This document shows, piece by piece, positions 28,551 through 37,725 of a stretch of DNA of 64,000 bases (positions are counted from its first letter, which is position 1; each line of letters opens with the position of its first letter). Source of the DNA: an uncultured Scytonema sp. (GTDB taxonomy: Bacteria; Cyanobacteriota; Cyanobacteriia; Cyanobacteriales; Nostocaceae); assembly GCA_937873135.1 (NCBI GenBank), contig CALMVQ010000164.1, forward strand, positions 66,889 through 130,888, written 5' to 3'. Position numbers and translations under genes: made by a program. The notes beneath the pieces were generated by a model. That model did no database searches, was not told the origin of the DNA, and was given only the letters and a program-made list of their open reading frames with translations.

Positions 28551-28754
28551 ATGAGAACTAGATACGCTATTCGTCAATTGGTAGAAAAAGCTCTTGATAT
28601 CAAAAAATTAACTCCTGAAATAGAAAATGAAATAAACTCAGAACTGACCAATATGGGTTACATTTCTGACGTTGACTACGAAGCGTTAGAACTATTAATG
28701 GCTGAAATGGATGCTGGACGAATTCAGTTGGTTGCAAGCTTAGGCTTGGGATAG
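28551..28754 (+). CDS. Conserved small protein of unknown function (67 aa)
   Basis: The ORF track starts at a TTG; the ATG three codons later (28551) is preferred. The product is acidic and predicted helical: MRTRYAIRQLVEKALDIKKL, TPEIENEINSELTNMGYIS, DVDYEALELLMAEMDAGRIQ. I recognise no enzyme motif, signal or membrane segment. It has the look of small cytosolic proteins widespread in heterocystous cyanobacteria. It stands alone, with a CRP-like operator upstream, which suggests regulation by cAMP. No neighbour shares its strand within 650 bp. Confidence 0.68.
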   Translation: MRTRYAIRQLVEKALDIKKLTPEIENEINSELTNMGYISDVDYEALELLMAEMDAGRIQLVASLGLG

Positions 28755-29412
28755 TGATGGGCAATTGATAAGGCTTGTACTGACGCCCGCGTTTATTGAA
28801 GAAGTACGTCAAGTAGTTAAACTAAAAGTTAGGTAATAGTACTGTTATCCTGACTGTGCAATTGCTGTTAGGTTTATATGTTGCTCTATAATCAAGAGTA
28901 ATCTCATTCATTTTTAGTTCTTAAATTCCATTGATGTCTGAAAGGTGAATGTCGAGCATTGCATTGGTTTTGCACTTTCTTGAAACCTAAACTTGCCTTC
29001 TATAAACAAAATAAATTTGATCTCCTATTTTGACTTTATAGTTTTCTGCAAGTTATGCAATCAGCTAATGAAGACTCTCTGTCAGCCATGCTGAGACTTT
29101 TTGTATTATTTAGCACGACTTGTGCTAATTATGTAAATATTTAGCCCAGAGTGTTTCGCTTGCTACAAGAAGCAATTTCTACAAATTTTCATAGATTTAA
29201 GGGTTCATCCCAACCTCCCGCTCTCACTGAAAGAGCGTGGACTTGTGTCAGCGTGCCAAGAAGAATTTTTCATTCCGCGCTTGCGGCACGAGCAGAAATT
29301 TTCTTACTCCTGGCATTTAGGTTGAGATGCTATACAATAAATTAATAACTGTTAAGCAACTGCTGGACAGAATTTCTGTTGTCGTAAATCAAAAACAAAA
29401 GAGCAAAGATCC
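28755..29412. other. Intergenic region before clpS
   Basis: 658 bp. The 64-codon ORF at 29151 starts with GTG, lacks a Shine-Dalgarno and encodes no recognisable pattern, so I do not call it. A GCGTGCCAAG ... CGGCACG imperfect inverted repeat lies at about 29249-29292. Nothing else is supported. Confidence 0.4.
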
Positions 29413-29694
29413 GTGTCAGTCGAAACCATTGAGAAGCGTTCAACAACCCGCAAGCTAGCGCCTCAGTATCGCGTTTTGCTCCATAACGACACATACAACT
29501 CTATGGAGCATGTGGTTGAGGTTCTATTGACTACTGTACCGAGTCTCAGTCAGCCTCAAGCTGTTAGCATTATGATGGAAGCACATACTAACGGGTTAGC
29601 CTTGGTTATTGTTTGTGCTCTGGAACACGCTGAGTTTTATTGTGAAACTTTGAAAAATCATGGTTTAACCAGCACAATTGAACCAGATGAATAA
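29413..29694 (+). CDS. clpS: ATP-dependent Clp protease adaptor ClpS
   Basis: A 93-residue ClpS, which binds N-degron substrates and hands them to ClpC/ClpP. The pocket signature is present: YRVLLHNDTYNSMEHVVEVL (the HND that contacts the substrate N-terminus), followed by QAVSIMMEAHTNGLALVIVCALEHAEFYCETL. The GTG start at 29413 follows GAGCAAAGA. The N-terminal tail (SVETIEKRSTTRK) is basic and of normal length. A CPBP protease gene follows 76 bp downstream on the same strand, possibly co-transcribed. Confidence 0.92.
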   Translation: MSVETIEKRSTTRKLAPQYRVLLHNDTYNSMEHVVEVLLTTVPSLSQPQAVSIMMEAHTNGLALVIVCALEHAEFYCETLKNHGLTSTIEPDE

Positions 29695-29770
29695 GCTGAT
29701 GGGTACTAATGGCTAATTGCCTATTGCTAATCGCTTTACTACGATAGCAAGCGAGCTATGAGCAACCCTT

Positions 29771-30622
29771 ATGAAAATAAACCTCAGCCGTCTAGCGAAT
29801 AGCTCTGCCCCAATTAGGCTGAGCTTCTTTTTGCTTAATTTACTGTTACTGTGGTTACCCCTAGCTATACCAATATACTTACTACAGAAAGATGCCAATT
29901 TAGTTACTATTTTAACAATTCCACTTCTGTATGCAGAGTTTATTCTCTTACTTAGGCTCTGGGGCAAGTACGTTTATCAGCAACCTCAGATACTTCAGCA
30001 TTACGGGTTAGAACTAACATCGCACAATCGTGTGGATCTGCTGCGTGGTTTAGCTCTTGCGTTAACTATCGTTTTGATGCTATTCGGAGTTGAGGGATTG
30101 TTGGGTTACTTGGTATGGCAACAACCTAAAGTTTTTTTATTGAGAGTGATTTTAGAGGGATTAGTTGTCAGTTTAGGCTACGGATTTGCTGAAGAATTGT
30201 TGTTTCGTGGCTGGCTGCTTGATGAGTTACAGCGAGATTACAGCCCTACTAAGGCACTTTGGCTAAATGCCTTTTTGTTTGCTGCATTACACTTTATTAA
30301 GCCTTTGGATGCCATCGTTCACACACTACCTCAATTTCCAGCGTTAATACTGCTGGGGTTAACACTAGTATGGGGTAAGCGTTGGCGTAGAAATCGTCTC
30401 GGCTTACCAATTGGGCTGCATGGTGGTTTAGTGTGCGGGAATTACATTATTAATGTTGGAGAATTAATTAAATACTCTGGTCGGGTTCCTGAGTGGGTTA
30501 CTGGTGTAAATAAAAACCCCTTAGCTGGAGTGATGGGGTTAGTGTTTTTGGGTTTACTAACTTTGTGGATGAAGCGGCGTAAACGTACTGACACCGTGAT
30601 TAATGATCAGCAATACAAATGA
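29771..30622 (+). CDS. CPBP (CAAX/Abi) family intramembrane metalloprotease
   Basis: A 283-residue membrane protein with about seven hydrophobic segments. The Abi/CPBP motifs are clear: motif 1 AEELLFRGWL (EExxxR), motif 2 FAALHFI (FxxxH) and motif 3 LHGGLVCGN. These residues bind the catalytic metal or water in the Rce1 fold. Prokaryotic members are involved in peptide maturation, bacteriocin immunity or stress; the target here is unknown. It begins 76 bp after clpS and ends 127 bp before the convergent radical SAM gene, with a palindrome between them. Confidence 0.86.
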   Translation: MKINLSRLANSSAPIRLSFFLLNLLLLWLPLAIPIYLLQKDANLVTILTIPLLYAEFILLLRLWGKYVYQQPQILQHYGLELTSHNRVDLLRGLALALTIVLMLFGVEGLLGYLVWQQPKVFLLRVILEGLVVSLGYGFAEELLFRGWLLDELQRDYSPTKALWLNAFLFAALHFIKPLDAIVHTLPQFPALILLGLTLVWGKRWRRNRLGLPIGLHGGLVCGNYIINVGELIKYSGRVPEWVTGVNKNPLAGVMGLVFLGLLTLWMKRRKRTDTVINDQQYK

Positions 30623-30646
30623 GCCTTTTGACAAATGACGACTGAC

Positions 30647-30681
30647 GCGCTCATCCCATTCCTGAAAGTGATGGGATGCGC
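30647..30681. terminator. Palindrome between convergent genes (GCGCTCATCCCAT element)
   Basis: GCGCTCATCCCAT pairs with ATGGGATGCGC with one bulged base. It sits between the convergent CPBP and radical SAM genes, so it may serve both as a terminator. A perfect relative (GCTCATCCCAC/GTGGGATGAGC) is at 41743-41776, which marks this as a dispersed element. Confidence 0.6.
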
Positions 30682-30749
30682 TTAATCAGCCCTTTTTGGT
30701 CAAGTCCTAACACAGAAGTATAAATTTAAACAATTCCTGTTTAACTTGC

Positions 30750-32339
30750 TTAGACGCGCAACAAAGCCTGTTCATCAGATATTGCCTCCTTTACCTCATA
30801 TGGTTTTTCTATGCCTAGTGCTAAATGTTCAGCTAGCTGACTTTCAATTTGATCGCGTACAATTTGACGATACTCGAGAAAATGCTCATTGTGAGCGCAG
30901 GTAGAGAGGTAGCGATCGGCAACTTTTGGATTATGCTTGATAATACTGAACAAGTGATGCCAAAACTTCCACCTTGTTTCCCGTTTGATTCCTTGTCGCC
31001 AAATAACAATCAACAGCGCTTTAATCATGATCCAATCTGGCATTTTAAATGGGGCAGTCCAACTCGCGTTACCCATCATTAGGAAACAGCGGTAAGTACG
31101 ATCCAAATACTGTATTGGATCATATAAAAAACAGAATGCATTAATGTATTCTCTGCCAATATCTTCTAAAGGACGCGTAGGGAGGAAGTTCATCAAACTC
31201 ATCTGGCTACCTTGTTGATCCGATCGCAGTCGTCCTTCTTTTTTCAGCCGATGCCAAAGTGCTGTATTGGGTAGCGCTTGCAACATACCAAAGGTAGTAG
31301 AAGGAATTGCAGCAGCTTCGGCAAACCGACAAATGCGATCGCCTGCACCTGTTTTTTCTCCATCAAACCCAATAATAAACCCAGCCATTGGCCGCAACCC
31401 CGCTTTAATAATGGTTTGCACTGCCTCAGTCAGAGAATTGCGGGTATTTTGAAACTTAAGAGTCAGTTGCAAACTCTCCTCATCCGGTGTTTCAATTCCC
31501 AAAAACACTGCATTGAAACCAGATTCAACCATCAACTCCAACAATTCTGGATCTTGCGCTAAGTCAACTGAAGCTTCGGTATCAAACAGGAAAGGATAGC
31601 TATGTTCTGCCATCCAGACTTTTAACTCGCGAAGTAATAACTTGACATTTCGCTTATTGCCGATAAAATTATCATCTACCATGAAAATACCACGCCGCCA
31701 ACCCAACTTGTAGAGGTAATCTAACTCTGCCAAAAGTTGTGCTGGCGTTTTAGTCCGGACTTTGCGACCGTAGAGAACAATAATGTCGCAAAATTCACAC
31801 TGGAACGGACAACCTCGCGAAAACTGAATCGACATCATGTCGTAGGCATCAAATTCTAGTAAATCAAAGCGAGGTATTGGTGTGGTTGTGACATCAGGTT
31901 TTTCTACGGCACGCAAAATGCCAGAAGTTTCTCCGCGTTCAATTGCTTCCACAAACATGGGCAAAGTAATTTCCCCTTCATCCAGAATGAGAAAATCTGC
32001 CCCAACTTCTTGAACTTCATGAGGTACGGAGGTAGGATAAGGGCCACCAACCGCAACTAACTTACCACGTCTTTTCGCTAACTGGATTTGTTCAAGTAGA
32101 TCTTGTTTCTGAACAATCATGGCAGAGAAAATCACCACATCTGCCCATACCCATTCTTCTTCAGTTACTGAACGTATGTTGCGATCCACAAGCTTGAATT
32201 CCCATTCTTGAGGCAAAATGGCTGCCACTGTCACTAACCCCAAAGGTGGTAATAAAACCTTGCGGTCAACTAACGCTAAAATTTTCTCAAACGACCAAAA
32301 GGTTTTGGGGAATACAGGGTATACTAACAGCACTCTCAT
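30750..32339 (-). CDS. B12-binding domain radical SAM protein with DUF4070-like C-terminus
   Basis: A 529-residue protein. Residues 1-150 are a cobalamin-binding Rossmann domain (RVLLVYPVFPKTFWSFEK, VAVGGPYPTSVP), and 180-400 a radical SAM barrel with FSRGCPFQCEFCDII (Cx3Cx2C), followed by a C-terminal DUF4070-like helical part. The architecture matches class B radical SAM methylases, including the hopanoid C-2 methylase HpnP; I cannot tell this subfamily apart from related methylases of unknown substrate by eye. The gene stands alone, convergent with CPBP. A pentapeptide-repeat gene on the same strand is 172 bp upstream. Confidence 0.85.
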   Translation of the reverse strand: MRVLLVYPVFPKTFWSFEKILALVDRKVLLPPLGLVTVAAILPQEWEFKLVDRNIRSVTEEEWVWADVVIFSAMIVQKQDLLEQIQLAKRRGKLVAVGGPYPTSVPHEVQEVGADFLILDEGEITLPMFVEAIERGETSGILRAVEKPDVTTTPIPRFDLLEFDAYDMMSIQFSRGCPFQCEFCDIIVLYGRKVRTKTPAQLLAELDYLYKLGWRRGIFMVDDNFIGNKRNVKLLLRELKVWMAEHSYPFLFDTEASVDLAQDPELLELMVESGFNAVFLGIETPDEESLQLTLKFQNTRNSLTEAVQTIIKAGLRPMAGFIIGFDGEKTGAGDRICRFAEAAAIPSTTFGMLQALPNTALWHRLKKEGRLRSDQQGSQMSLMNFLPTRPLEDIGREYINAFCFLYDPIQYLDRTYRCFLMMGNASWTAPFKMPDWIMIKALLIVIWRQGIKRETRWKFWHHLFSIIKHNPKVADRYLSTCAHNEHFLEYRQIVRDQIESQLAEHLALGIEKPYEVKEAISDEQALLRV

Positions 32340-32511
32340 GTAGCGCTAATCCTCAAAAATATAGGAGTTATACATTAGAGGAAGTCTTTTAAGTAAAAAA
32401 GATCCCCAAATGAATAAATTGCTAGTATAGCTCCCTTAGTATTAAAAATTACGAATTAAAAAGCTGGAAATTTAATAATTTTGTAACTTGGTTGAGTACG
32501 AGGAAGCCAAG

Positions 32512-33156
32512 TTACAAAACCATCTCACTCACAACTGTTCCCACCACACAAGCTCTATCTAAATCAACTCCACTTAAATTCGCACCTTCTAATTCAGCAC
32601 ACAATAAATTTGCACTCCTCAAATTTGCACCTGCAAGATTCGCGCCCCGTAAGTCGGCTTCTTCCAAATTTGCCTCACTCAATAACGCCCCTTGCAAATC
32701 TACACGACTTAAGTCTGCACCTTTAAGATTTGCTCCAGTCAGGTTGGCACCGCGCAAGTCAGATCCGCGCAAATCAACACCTTGCAAGTTGACATTCATT
32801 AAATTAGCACCACTTAAGAAAGCGCCTGCAAAAGAGACTTCACTAAGTCTGGCTGCCATTAAGTTAGCACCACGCAAATTGCTACCTCGTAAGTCAGAAC
32901 CTGTCAAATCTGCTTGCATCAAGTTTGCTCCCATCAAGTTCGCCCTCAAGTCAGTGCGGACAAGATTTGCTCCCATCAAATTCGCGCCTTCTAAATGCCC
33001 ACCATTTAGTTTGGAACCAGTAAAATTTGTCCCGACAAGGTTAGCACCAGCAAAGTTAATGCTGCTTAAATCAACGTTTGAGAGATCCTCGTCTTCTAAA
33101 TCTACTCCAGGAAGTTGTTTAATTTCACCTGATCTAATAGCTTCAATATTGATCAT
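32512..33156 (-). CDS. Pentapeptide-repeat protein
   Basis: A 214-residue protein made almost entirely of A(D/N)LXX pentapeptides from about residue 17 to the end (GVDLEDEDLSNVDLSSINFA, then ANLVGTNFTG, ANLMGANL and so on), with about 37 repeats forming a right-handed quadrilateral beta-helix. The short N-terminal segment (INIEAIRSGEIKQLPGV) caps the helix. No enzyme domain is fused. Such proteins are abundant in cyanobacteria and mostly of unknown function; some mimic DNA or act in the lumen, but no export signal is present here. The opposite-strand 222-residue ORF is a shadow caused by the repeat. Confidence 0.9.
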   Translation of the reverse strand: MINIEAIRSGEIKQLPGVDLEDEDLSNVDLSSINFAGANLVGTNFTGSKLNGGHLEGANLMGANLVRTDLRANLMGANLMQADLTGSDLRGSNLRGANLMAARLSEVSFAGAFLSGANLMNVNLQGVDLRGSDLRGANLTGANLKGADLSRVDLQGALLSEANLEEADLRGANLAGANLRSANLLCAELEGANLSGVDLDRACVVGTVVSEMVL

Positions 33157-33157
33157 A

Positions 33158-33199
33158 TAGCGATTAGCGATTAGTAATTAGCGATTAGCAATTAGCGAA
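33158..33199. repeat. Heptamer tandem repeat (GCGATTA)n
   Basis: Five or six head-to-tail copies of GCGATTA/GTAATTA/GCAATTA fill the short spacer between the pentapeptide gene and the DICT gene. It belongs to the short tandem repeat class seen across the window. Confidence 0.75.
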
Positions 33200-33200
33200 T

Positions 33201-34565
33201 TTATTTACCAGTAATATTTTCGCTATCAAACAGCCACATGCTATCGTTAACTTTAAGCGTCATCAAGGGTAGGTCGAGTCCCTGTTGCAAACCTAAGACT
33301 AACAGAGCAAGGGTATCTACCAGTTTAGGATCGAAGCGGTGTGATTGTTGCTGTCTGCACTCAGACAATGCTTGAACAAAAATCTCTTCACGAGTTAACT
33401 GAGACATTTTTTTCTGGTTGACTCGGTGCTGAAAGTCTGCGATTAAAGCCAAAATTCTTGATTCTAAAGGAATTTCGTCCCCAACTAACCCGGCAGGTTC
33501 CCCTGTGCCATCCCACCACTCAGTTTGGTGAGTAATGATTTGCGCGACTGCTCGCATCTGTGACATTTTGCGCAGCACTTGCATTCCTGAAATTAAGGGA
33601 CAACTCAATGGAGTGTTAGGTGTATCCTCTTGGTAACGGGTGGAAGTTCCAGGAGTCAGAACACTTTCTACTCTTTGTAATGAATCGATTCGATGCAGCA
33701 AACCAGCAAGCCGCAGGCGCTTGATTTGCCATGCCGACAGATCTAAAAGCTGCCCCATCATTTCCGAGATTGCTACGACTTCCCCTGCTGCCATTGGGTT
33801 TTGAAGATCGGCTGCATCCATGATTTGCGCCATTCTTAAAAATGCCTGGATTTCGTTAGAGACTAAGTTACGATCCAGTACTTGATAGCGAGTCTGTGTG
33901 GGTACGGATAGATTTGTCTGCCCAGTTTGGAGATAATCAACAACACGGGAGACAATTCTACCCAAGTCGAATGGCGTAGTAAGAGTCAATTGAATTGCTT
34001 GTTTGTCGGCAATGAGTTTTTCTGCCAATTCTGGTTGATAGCGTTTGACGTGCGCGATCGCTAATTCTGCTGTTTCTTGCACCAGCTCTGGCTCAAATGT
34101 CCACAGCCCATAAAATTTCCGCTCCTTATCTGATGCGGGTTGTCCAGAAGAGTTATAATCCTCTGGTGATAACTCTTGACAAATGACCATTGCTGTGAAT
34201 GTCGGCGACAGAATAATTAAGTCCCACTCCTGCGCCACTGGATCGGCTGGATCTAGTGCCACTAAGTTCACATTCTTGTACTCGCTTGTGGGGTGTTCGG
34301 CAAAGCCAGTGTCGGGAGTAGCCATAATCACAACTTGACGTGATCTTTTCGCAATGTCTGCATACCGTTCAGCTTCTTGCAAATACCATTTGCCCTGTTG
34401 AAAGGCTGTAATCACTATTGGTGTACTATCGTCAGTCAAGATATGGTCTTCTAAAGCATGGCATAAGGATACCAAGGTATTTTTATAGTAAACACCAAAT
34501 TGAATTGGTTTATTACTATCGCGACGAGCTATTTCCAGTTGTTGGAGTATCGAGCCTTTTAACAT
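33201..34565 (-). CDS. DICT sensory domain protein with degenerate HD-GYP-like domain
   Basis: A 454-residue protein. The DICT domain spans about residues 10-200 (SNKPIQFGVYYKNTLVSLCHALEDHIL, VVIMATPDTGF, VNLVALDPADPVAQEWDLIILSP), a sensor found with cyclic-di-GMP and two-component proteins. An HD-type helical domain follows at about 260-420: LRLAGLLHRIDSL, and HQTEWWDGTGEPAGLVGDEIPLESRILALIADF. The second segment follows the HD-GYP pattern, but the first HD reads HR and GYP reads GEP, so phosphodiesterase activity is doubtful. A role as a nucleotide-sensing or scaffold protein is inference. Confidence 0.78.
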   Translation of the reverse strand: MLKGSILQQLEIARRDSNKPIQFGVYYKNTLVSLCHALEDHILTDDSTPIVITAFQQGKWYLQEAERYADIAKRSRQVVIMATPDTGFAEHPTSEYKNVNLVALDPADPVAQEWDLIILSPTFTAMVICQELSPEDYNSSGQPASDKERKFYGLWTFEPELVQETAELAIAHVKRYQPELAEKLIADKQAIQLTLTTPFDLGRIVSRVVDYLQTGQTNLSVPTQTRYQVLDRNLVSNEIQAFLRMAQIMDAADLQNPMAAGEVVAISEMMGQLLDLSAWQIKRLRLAGLLHRIDSLQRVESVLTPGTSTRYQEDTPNTPLSCPLISGMQVLRKMSQMRAVAQIITHQTEWWDGTGEPAGLVGDEIPLESRILALIADFQHRVNQKKMSQLTREEIFVQALSECRQQQSHRFDPKLVDTLALLVLGLQQGLDLPLMTLKVNDSMWLFDSENITGK

Positions 34566-34600
34566 GGGTTCGGGCGTAAGTAGTCAGGAATTAGGAATCA

Positions 34601-34667
34601 GTAGGGGCGGGTTTAATCCACTTTCACGTCTTCGCTTGTTTGAAGATCTTGACAAACCCGCCCGTAC
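34601..34667. repeat. GTAGGGGCGGG palindromic element, copy 1
   Basis: A 67-bp element bounded by GTAGGGGCGGGTTTAAT and GACAAACCCGCCCGTAC, which are inverted to each other. The middle holds a smaller CTTCGCTTGTTTGAAG pair. It is the first of three copies (others at 39843-39911 and 47193-47257). Confidence 0.72.
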
Positions 34668-34706
34668 AGGAGTCAGGAGTTATTTTTCTCCCTCTCTCCC
34701 TCTCTT

Positions 34707-36275
34707 TTACGAGACGCTAGCTAAGTGTTTTTCTTTCTTCTCAATGGGGGAAGACAGTGCTTCTTCTAAGTCAGCACAACCGAGTCTTTCTTCTAATATT
34801 TTCATGACTTCGCGTCCAAAGTCGTTGGGGTTTCGTCGCCAAGCTTGCAAGCAAACTTCGCCAAAGAAGGAACCGAGGGGTTCGGGATTCCACAGCAGTT
34901 TTCTAGCATTCCACGGCATATGACTCATTGGATTGTACCCTGGTTTGACAATGCCTTCTTTGAAGGCATACTCTTCCAAATGGGTATGAGGTTGTAGTCC
35001 AATGAAGAAAATGGCAGGTTCAACTTTATCAGCGCCAAAAATTCTTTCTAGTTCTCGATGGTAGGCAATGGTTTGACGAATAGTTTCTGGGCGTTCGTCA
35101 ATCACGTTAAAGGAGTAGTTGACGGAAACTAGATCGTTGAAACCAGCAGTTTTCAAGTCTCGGCAGTTTTGCAAAACGGTTCGCAGATTGTAACCCATCC
35201 GCATTTTCCGCACAAGTTCTTGAGAACCACTGGTTATACCAATTTCAAAGTAGTTCATCCCTGTTTTCACCATCAACTCGCACAACTCTGGTGTGAGATT
35301 GTCGGCACGGATGTATGCTGCCCAGTGAGTATTTGTCATGCCAGAATCGACGATTTTCTGCAATAGTTCGACAGCATCGTCAATAAATTTTCGGGCGGGG
35401 ATAAATTGGGCGTCGGTAAACCAAAAGTTGCGAATACCGCGATCATATAGTTGGCGCATTTCGGCAACGACTTCATCAGCCGGGTTAATGCGTACTTGTT
35501 TGCCTTCGACAACCGTATAAACGCAATAACAGCAGTTGTGGGGACAACCGCGTTTGGTTTGCACGCCAATGTAAAAGTCTCCGTCTTGCAAGTAATAATT
35601 AAACTCCGGCCAGATGGTTTCTATATAGTCGTAGTTACAAGCAGTTTTTTGTAATGGGGTGGGTTGTTCGTGAATCAGGCGATCACGTGGTGCTCGTCCC
35701 ACCACATAACACCTTTCATCTCCCAAGTCTCTCCCACTCAAGAGTTTTTCCAGCAAAGTTTCGCCTTCACCGACTGAAATAATTGTCCCTTTGGGTAAGC
35801 TTTTCCCCAACTGTTCGTAAAACACGCTGACTGCACCACCGCCTACAACTAAACGGACATCTTGATGATACTTTTCGGCCCGTTTCAGCCCGCGTTTGAT
35901 TAATCTCATGTTGCGCCACAGTTCTGTATAGTAGCTCAGGAGCATCCGCAAGCCACCAAATGCGCCGCGTAATTTTACAAAGGGATTTTTAGCGTAAAAA
36001 ATTTCAAAGGAGTTTTGAAGGGGATTGCCATTACGCCCGCCTACGGGAGCATAAATTTGGATATCTCGCCAAGAAAAGACAAGTAATGTTGGTTTAAATT
36101 CATCAATACAGCGATCCAAGGCTGATACATAATCTAAAGGTGGTACTGTCCCCAGATCGAAAATACGCTGTTCGATAGAGGAAAACAGCTTGTGAACGTG
36201 ATCGCTAAGGTAGACAACCCCAATAGGAAAGATGGGGTTACACGGAAGGCGGACATAGAGAATTCGGTTTTCCAT
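34707..36275 (-). CDS. B12-binding-type radical SAM protein, PSII high-light-acclimation group (tentative)
   Basis: A 522-residue protein. The N-terminal part (ILYVRLPCNPIFPIGVVYLSDHVHKLF) resembles the B12-binding domain of class B radical SAM proteins, with VVGGGAVS and the loop ISVGEGETLLEKLL. The radical SAM motif is TKRGCPHNCCYCVYT (Cx3Cx2C), and the barrel continues to about residue 430. Highly similar proteins occur in nearly all cyanobacteria. I tentatively place it with the radical SAM protein needed for photosystem II function in high light (the Slr0320 group of Synechocystis); that assignment is from memory and should be treated as weak. Its substrate is unknown. Confidence 0.8.
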   Translation of the reverse strand: MENRILYVRLPCNPIFPIGVVYLSDHVHKLFSSIEQRIFDLGTVPPLDYVSALDRCIDEFKPTLLVFSWRDIQIYAPVGGRNGNPLQNSFEIFYAKNPFVKLRGAFGGLRMLLSYYTELWRNMRLIKRGLKRAEKYHQDVRLVVGGGAVSVFYEQLGKSLPKGTIISVGEGETLLEKLLSGRDLGDERCYVVGRAPRDRLIHEQPTPLQKTACNYDYIETIWPEFNYYLQDGDFYIGVQTKRGCPHNCCYCVYTVVEGKQVRINPADEVVAEMRQLYDRGIRNFWFTDAQFIPARKFIDDAVELLQKIVDSGMTNTHWAAYIRADNLTPELCELMVKTGMNYFEIGITSGSQELVRKMRMGYNLRTVLQNCRDLKTAGFNDLVSVNYSFNVIDERPETIRQTIAYHRELERIFGADKVEPAIFFIGLQPHTHLEEYAFKEGIVKPGYNPMSHMPWNARKLLWNPEPLGSFFGEVCLQAWRRNPNDFGREVMKILEERLGCADLEEALSSPIEKKEKHLASVS

Positions 36276-36923
36276 CAGGGGTACTTTAACTTACGTCTTA
36301 CCGTTTTTTAAAGGGAAGCGAGAGTAAAATCTGGCTTTAAAGGACATTTGTTTTGGTTTCTATACCTTTATTACAATCGTACTTGACGTTTAAGCCGATT
36401 TTTGATAAAAGGTTGAGCGATTTATATCTATATATATGTATAAGAATAGTTCAATGTACTTTGCACATCAAAAATGCCTAAAATCTATAGCAAGACATCA
36501 TGGAAACTAGTTGACCTATAACTTTACAATAACATCGACTTTATTTATGTAATTATTGTCAGCACTCGGCTACGCTCATAAATCAAAGGACACAAAGGTA
36601 ATATAACTCCAATTATTACAAGTTATACATGCTGATAGGTGACGGCTGAATGTTAATCGATTATTTACCTCTATTGATAATTGTTGGGAAGTCTCGAAAG
36701 GTAGATTTTTAAATTGCCATCAATAAGTTGTGCAAGACAGCAAATGAATAATTGTTCATACTCAATAATATACAATTGCAGAAAAAGCATAATTTTTTAC
36801 AAAATTTTCATATCTTAGACAAAATTCTTAAGATAGAAATAACGTAGAAAAGTTCAGATGGTAGTCGGAGTTACAGCATGTGGGGATCATCCAGTGTTAA
36901 TTTAATTAATGTAGGTTAAAATT
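36276..36923. other. AT-rich intergenic region before the DUF1830 gene
   Basis: 648 bp between divergent genes, very AT-rich, with TATATCTATATATATG near 36422. I see no ORF, operator or terminator I could defend. Confidence 0.45.
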
Positions 36924-37343
36924 GTGGCGGAAAGCTCCTCAGCAGTTATGGCTCAAATATTAGATTCTCTACCACCTGAGGAATCAGGTAAGATTCTCTG
37001 CTGCTACGTAAATGCCACGAGCAAAATACAGGTAGCTCGCATCTCAGATATTCCCAACTGGTACTTTGAACGGGTTGTTTTTCCCGGACAAAGACTAGTT
37101 TTTGAAGCCCCAAAAGAAGCTCATCTCGAGATTCACACGGGTATGATGGCAAGTGCAATTTTATCGGATAAGATTCCGTGCGATCGCCTTGCAATTAGCG
37201 AACCAAGCAGTTTTGAGTTTGAAATGAACTCAGAAGCAGCAATAGACCCTTTTCATAAAAAACCAATTGTGCCCCTGATTCATACAAAAAACGTAGATAC
37301 AATAAAACCTTTAGTGTTTAGTGTTTTAGTGGACGTTCATTAA
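36924..37343 (+). CDS. DUF1830 domain protein
   Basis: A 139-residue protein with the DUF1830 core at about residues 20-95: KILCCYVNATSKIQVARISDIPNWYFERVVFPGQRLVFEAP and LEIHTGMMASAIL. The family is cyanobacterial and unassigned in function. Start choice is open: the GTG at 36924, or the ATG at 36948 (MAQILDSLPPEE), which is nearer to where family members begin. The last 40 residues (EPSSFEFEMNSEAAID) are acidic and less conserved. It is monocistronic, ended by the terminator at 37367. Confidence 0.82.
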   Translation: MAESSSAVMAQILDSLPPEESGKILCCYVNATSKIQVARISDIPNWYFERVVFPGQRLVFEAPKEAHLEIHTGMMASAILSDKIPCDRLAISEPSSFEFEMNSEAAIDPFHKKPIVPLIHTKNVDTIKPLVFSVLVDVH

Positions 37344-37366
37344 AAAAACAATTTTGCTCAATTTTG

Positions 37367-37394
37367 GGGTTGCTCTATTAGGCAGCCCTTTTTT
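37367..37394 (+). terminator. Intrinsic terminator after the DUF1830 gene
   Basis: GGGTTGC pairs with GCAGCCC (one G-U) around TCTATTAG, followed by six T residues. It begins 24 bases after the stop codon. Confidence 0.82.
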
Positions 37395-37725
37395 GTTTGT
37401 TGTTATCAGGTGTGTAGTTACGCTTAAAAACCACTCATACTGCAATGGTTACGAATATTTCTGAACCAACTTGTGTATGCGGGCGGACCATATACAAATA
37501 ATTGTCAGCTCTGTTTTTCACTCATCTGCGGCAAATGATTATAGCGTTTTGTGAAGGAGTCGTGAAAATTATTGTTTGAATCAAGCACTCCCTCGCTGTG
37601 AGCGCTCCTGTAAAGAAAGAGAGGAATTTTACAAAGGAACGCAAATGACTGCTATATATAGCTCCTGGCTTTGCTGAATGGATGTATGAATTTATATTTT
37701 CCCTGATGACTAAACAACGATTCTT

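Noticed and set aside
29151-29345. 64-codon ORF before clpS
   Set aside because: GTG start without a ribosome-binding site and no recognisable sequence pattern; overlaps an imperfect inverted repeat.
32492-33160. 222-codon plus-strand ORF opposite the pentapeptide-repeat gene
   Set aside because: Its Lys/Ser/Pro-rich periodic sequence is the complement of the A(D/N)LXX repeat, which keeps several frames open. The minus-strand product is a textbook pentapeptide protein.
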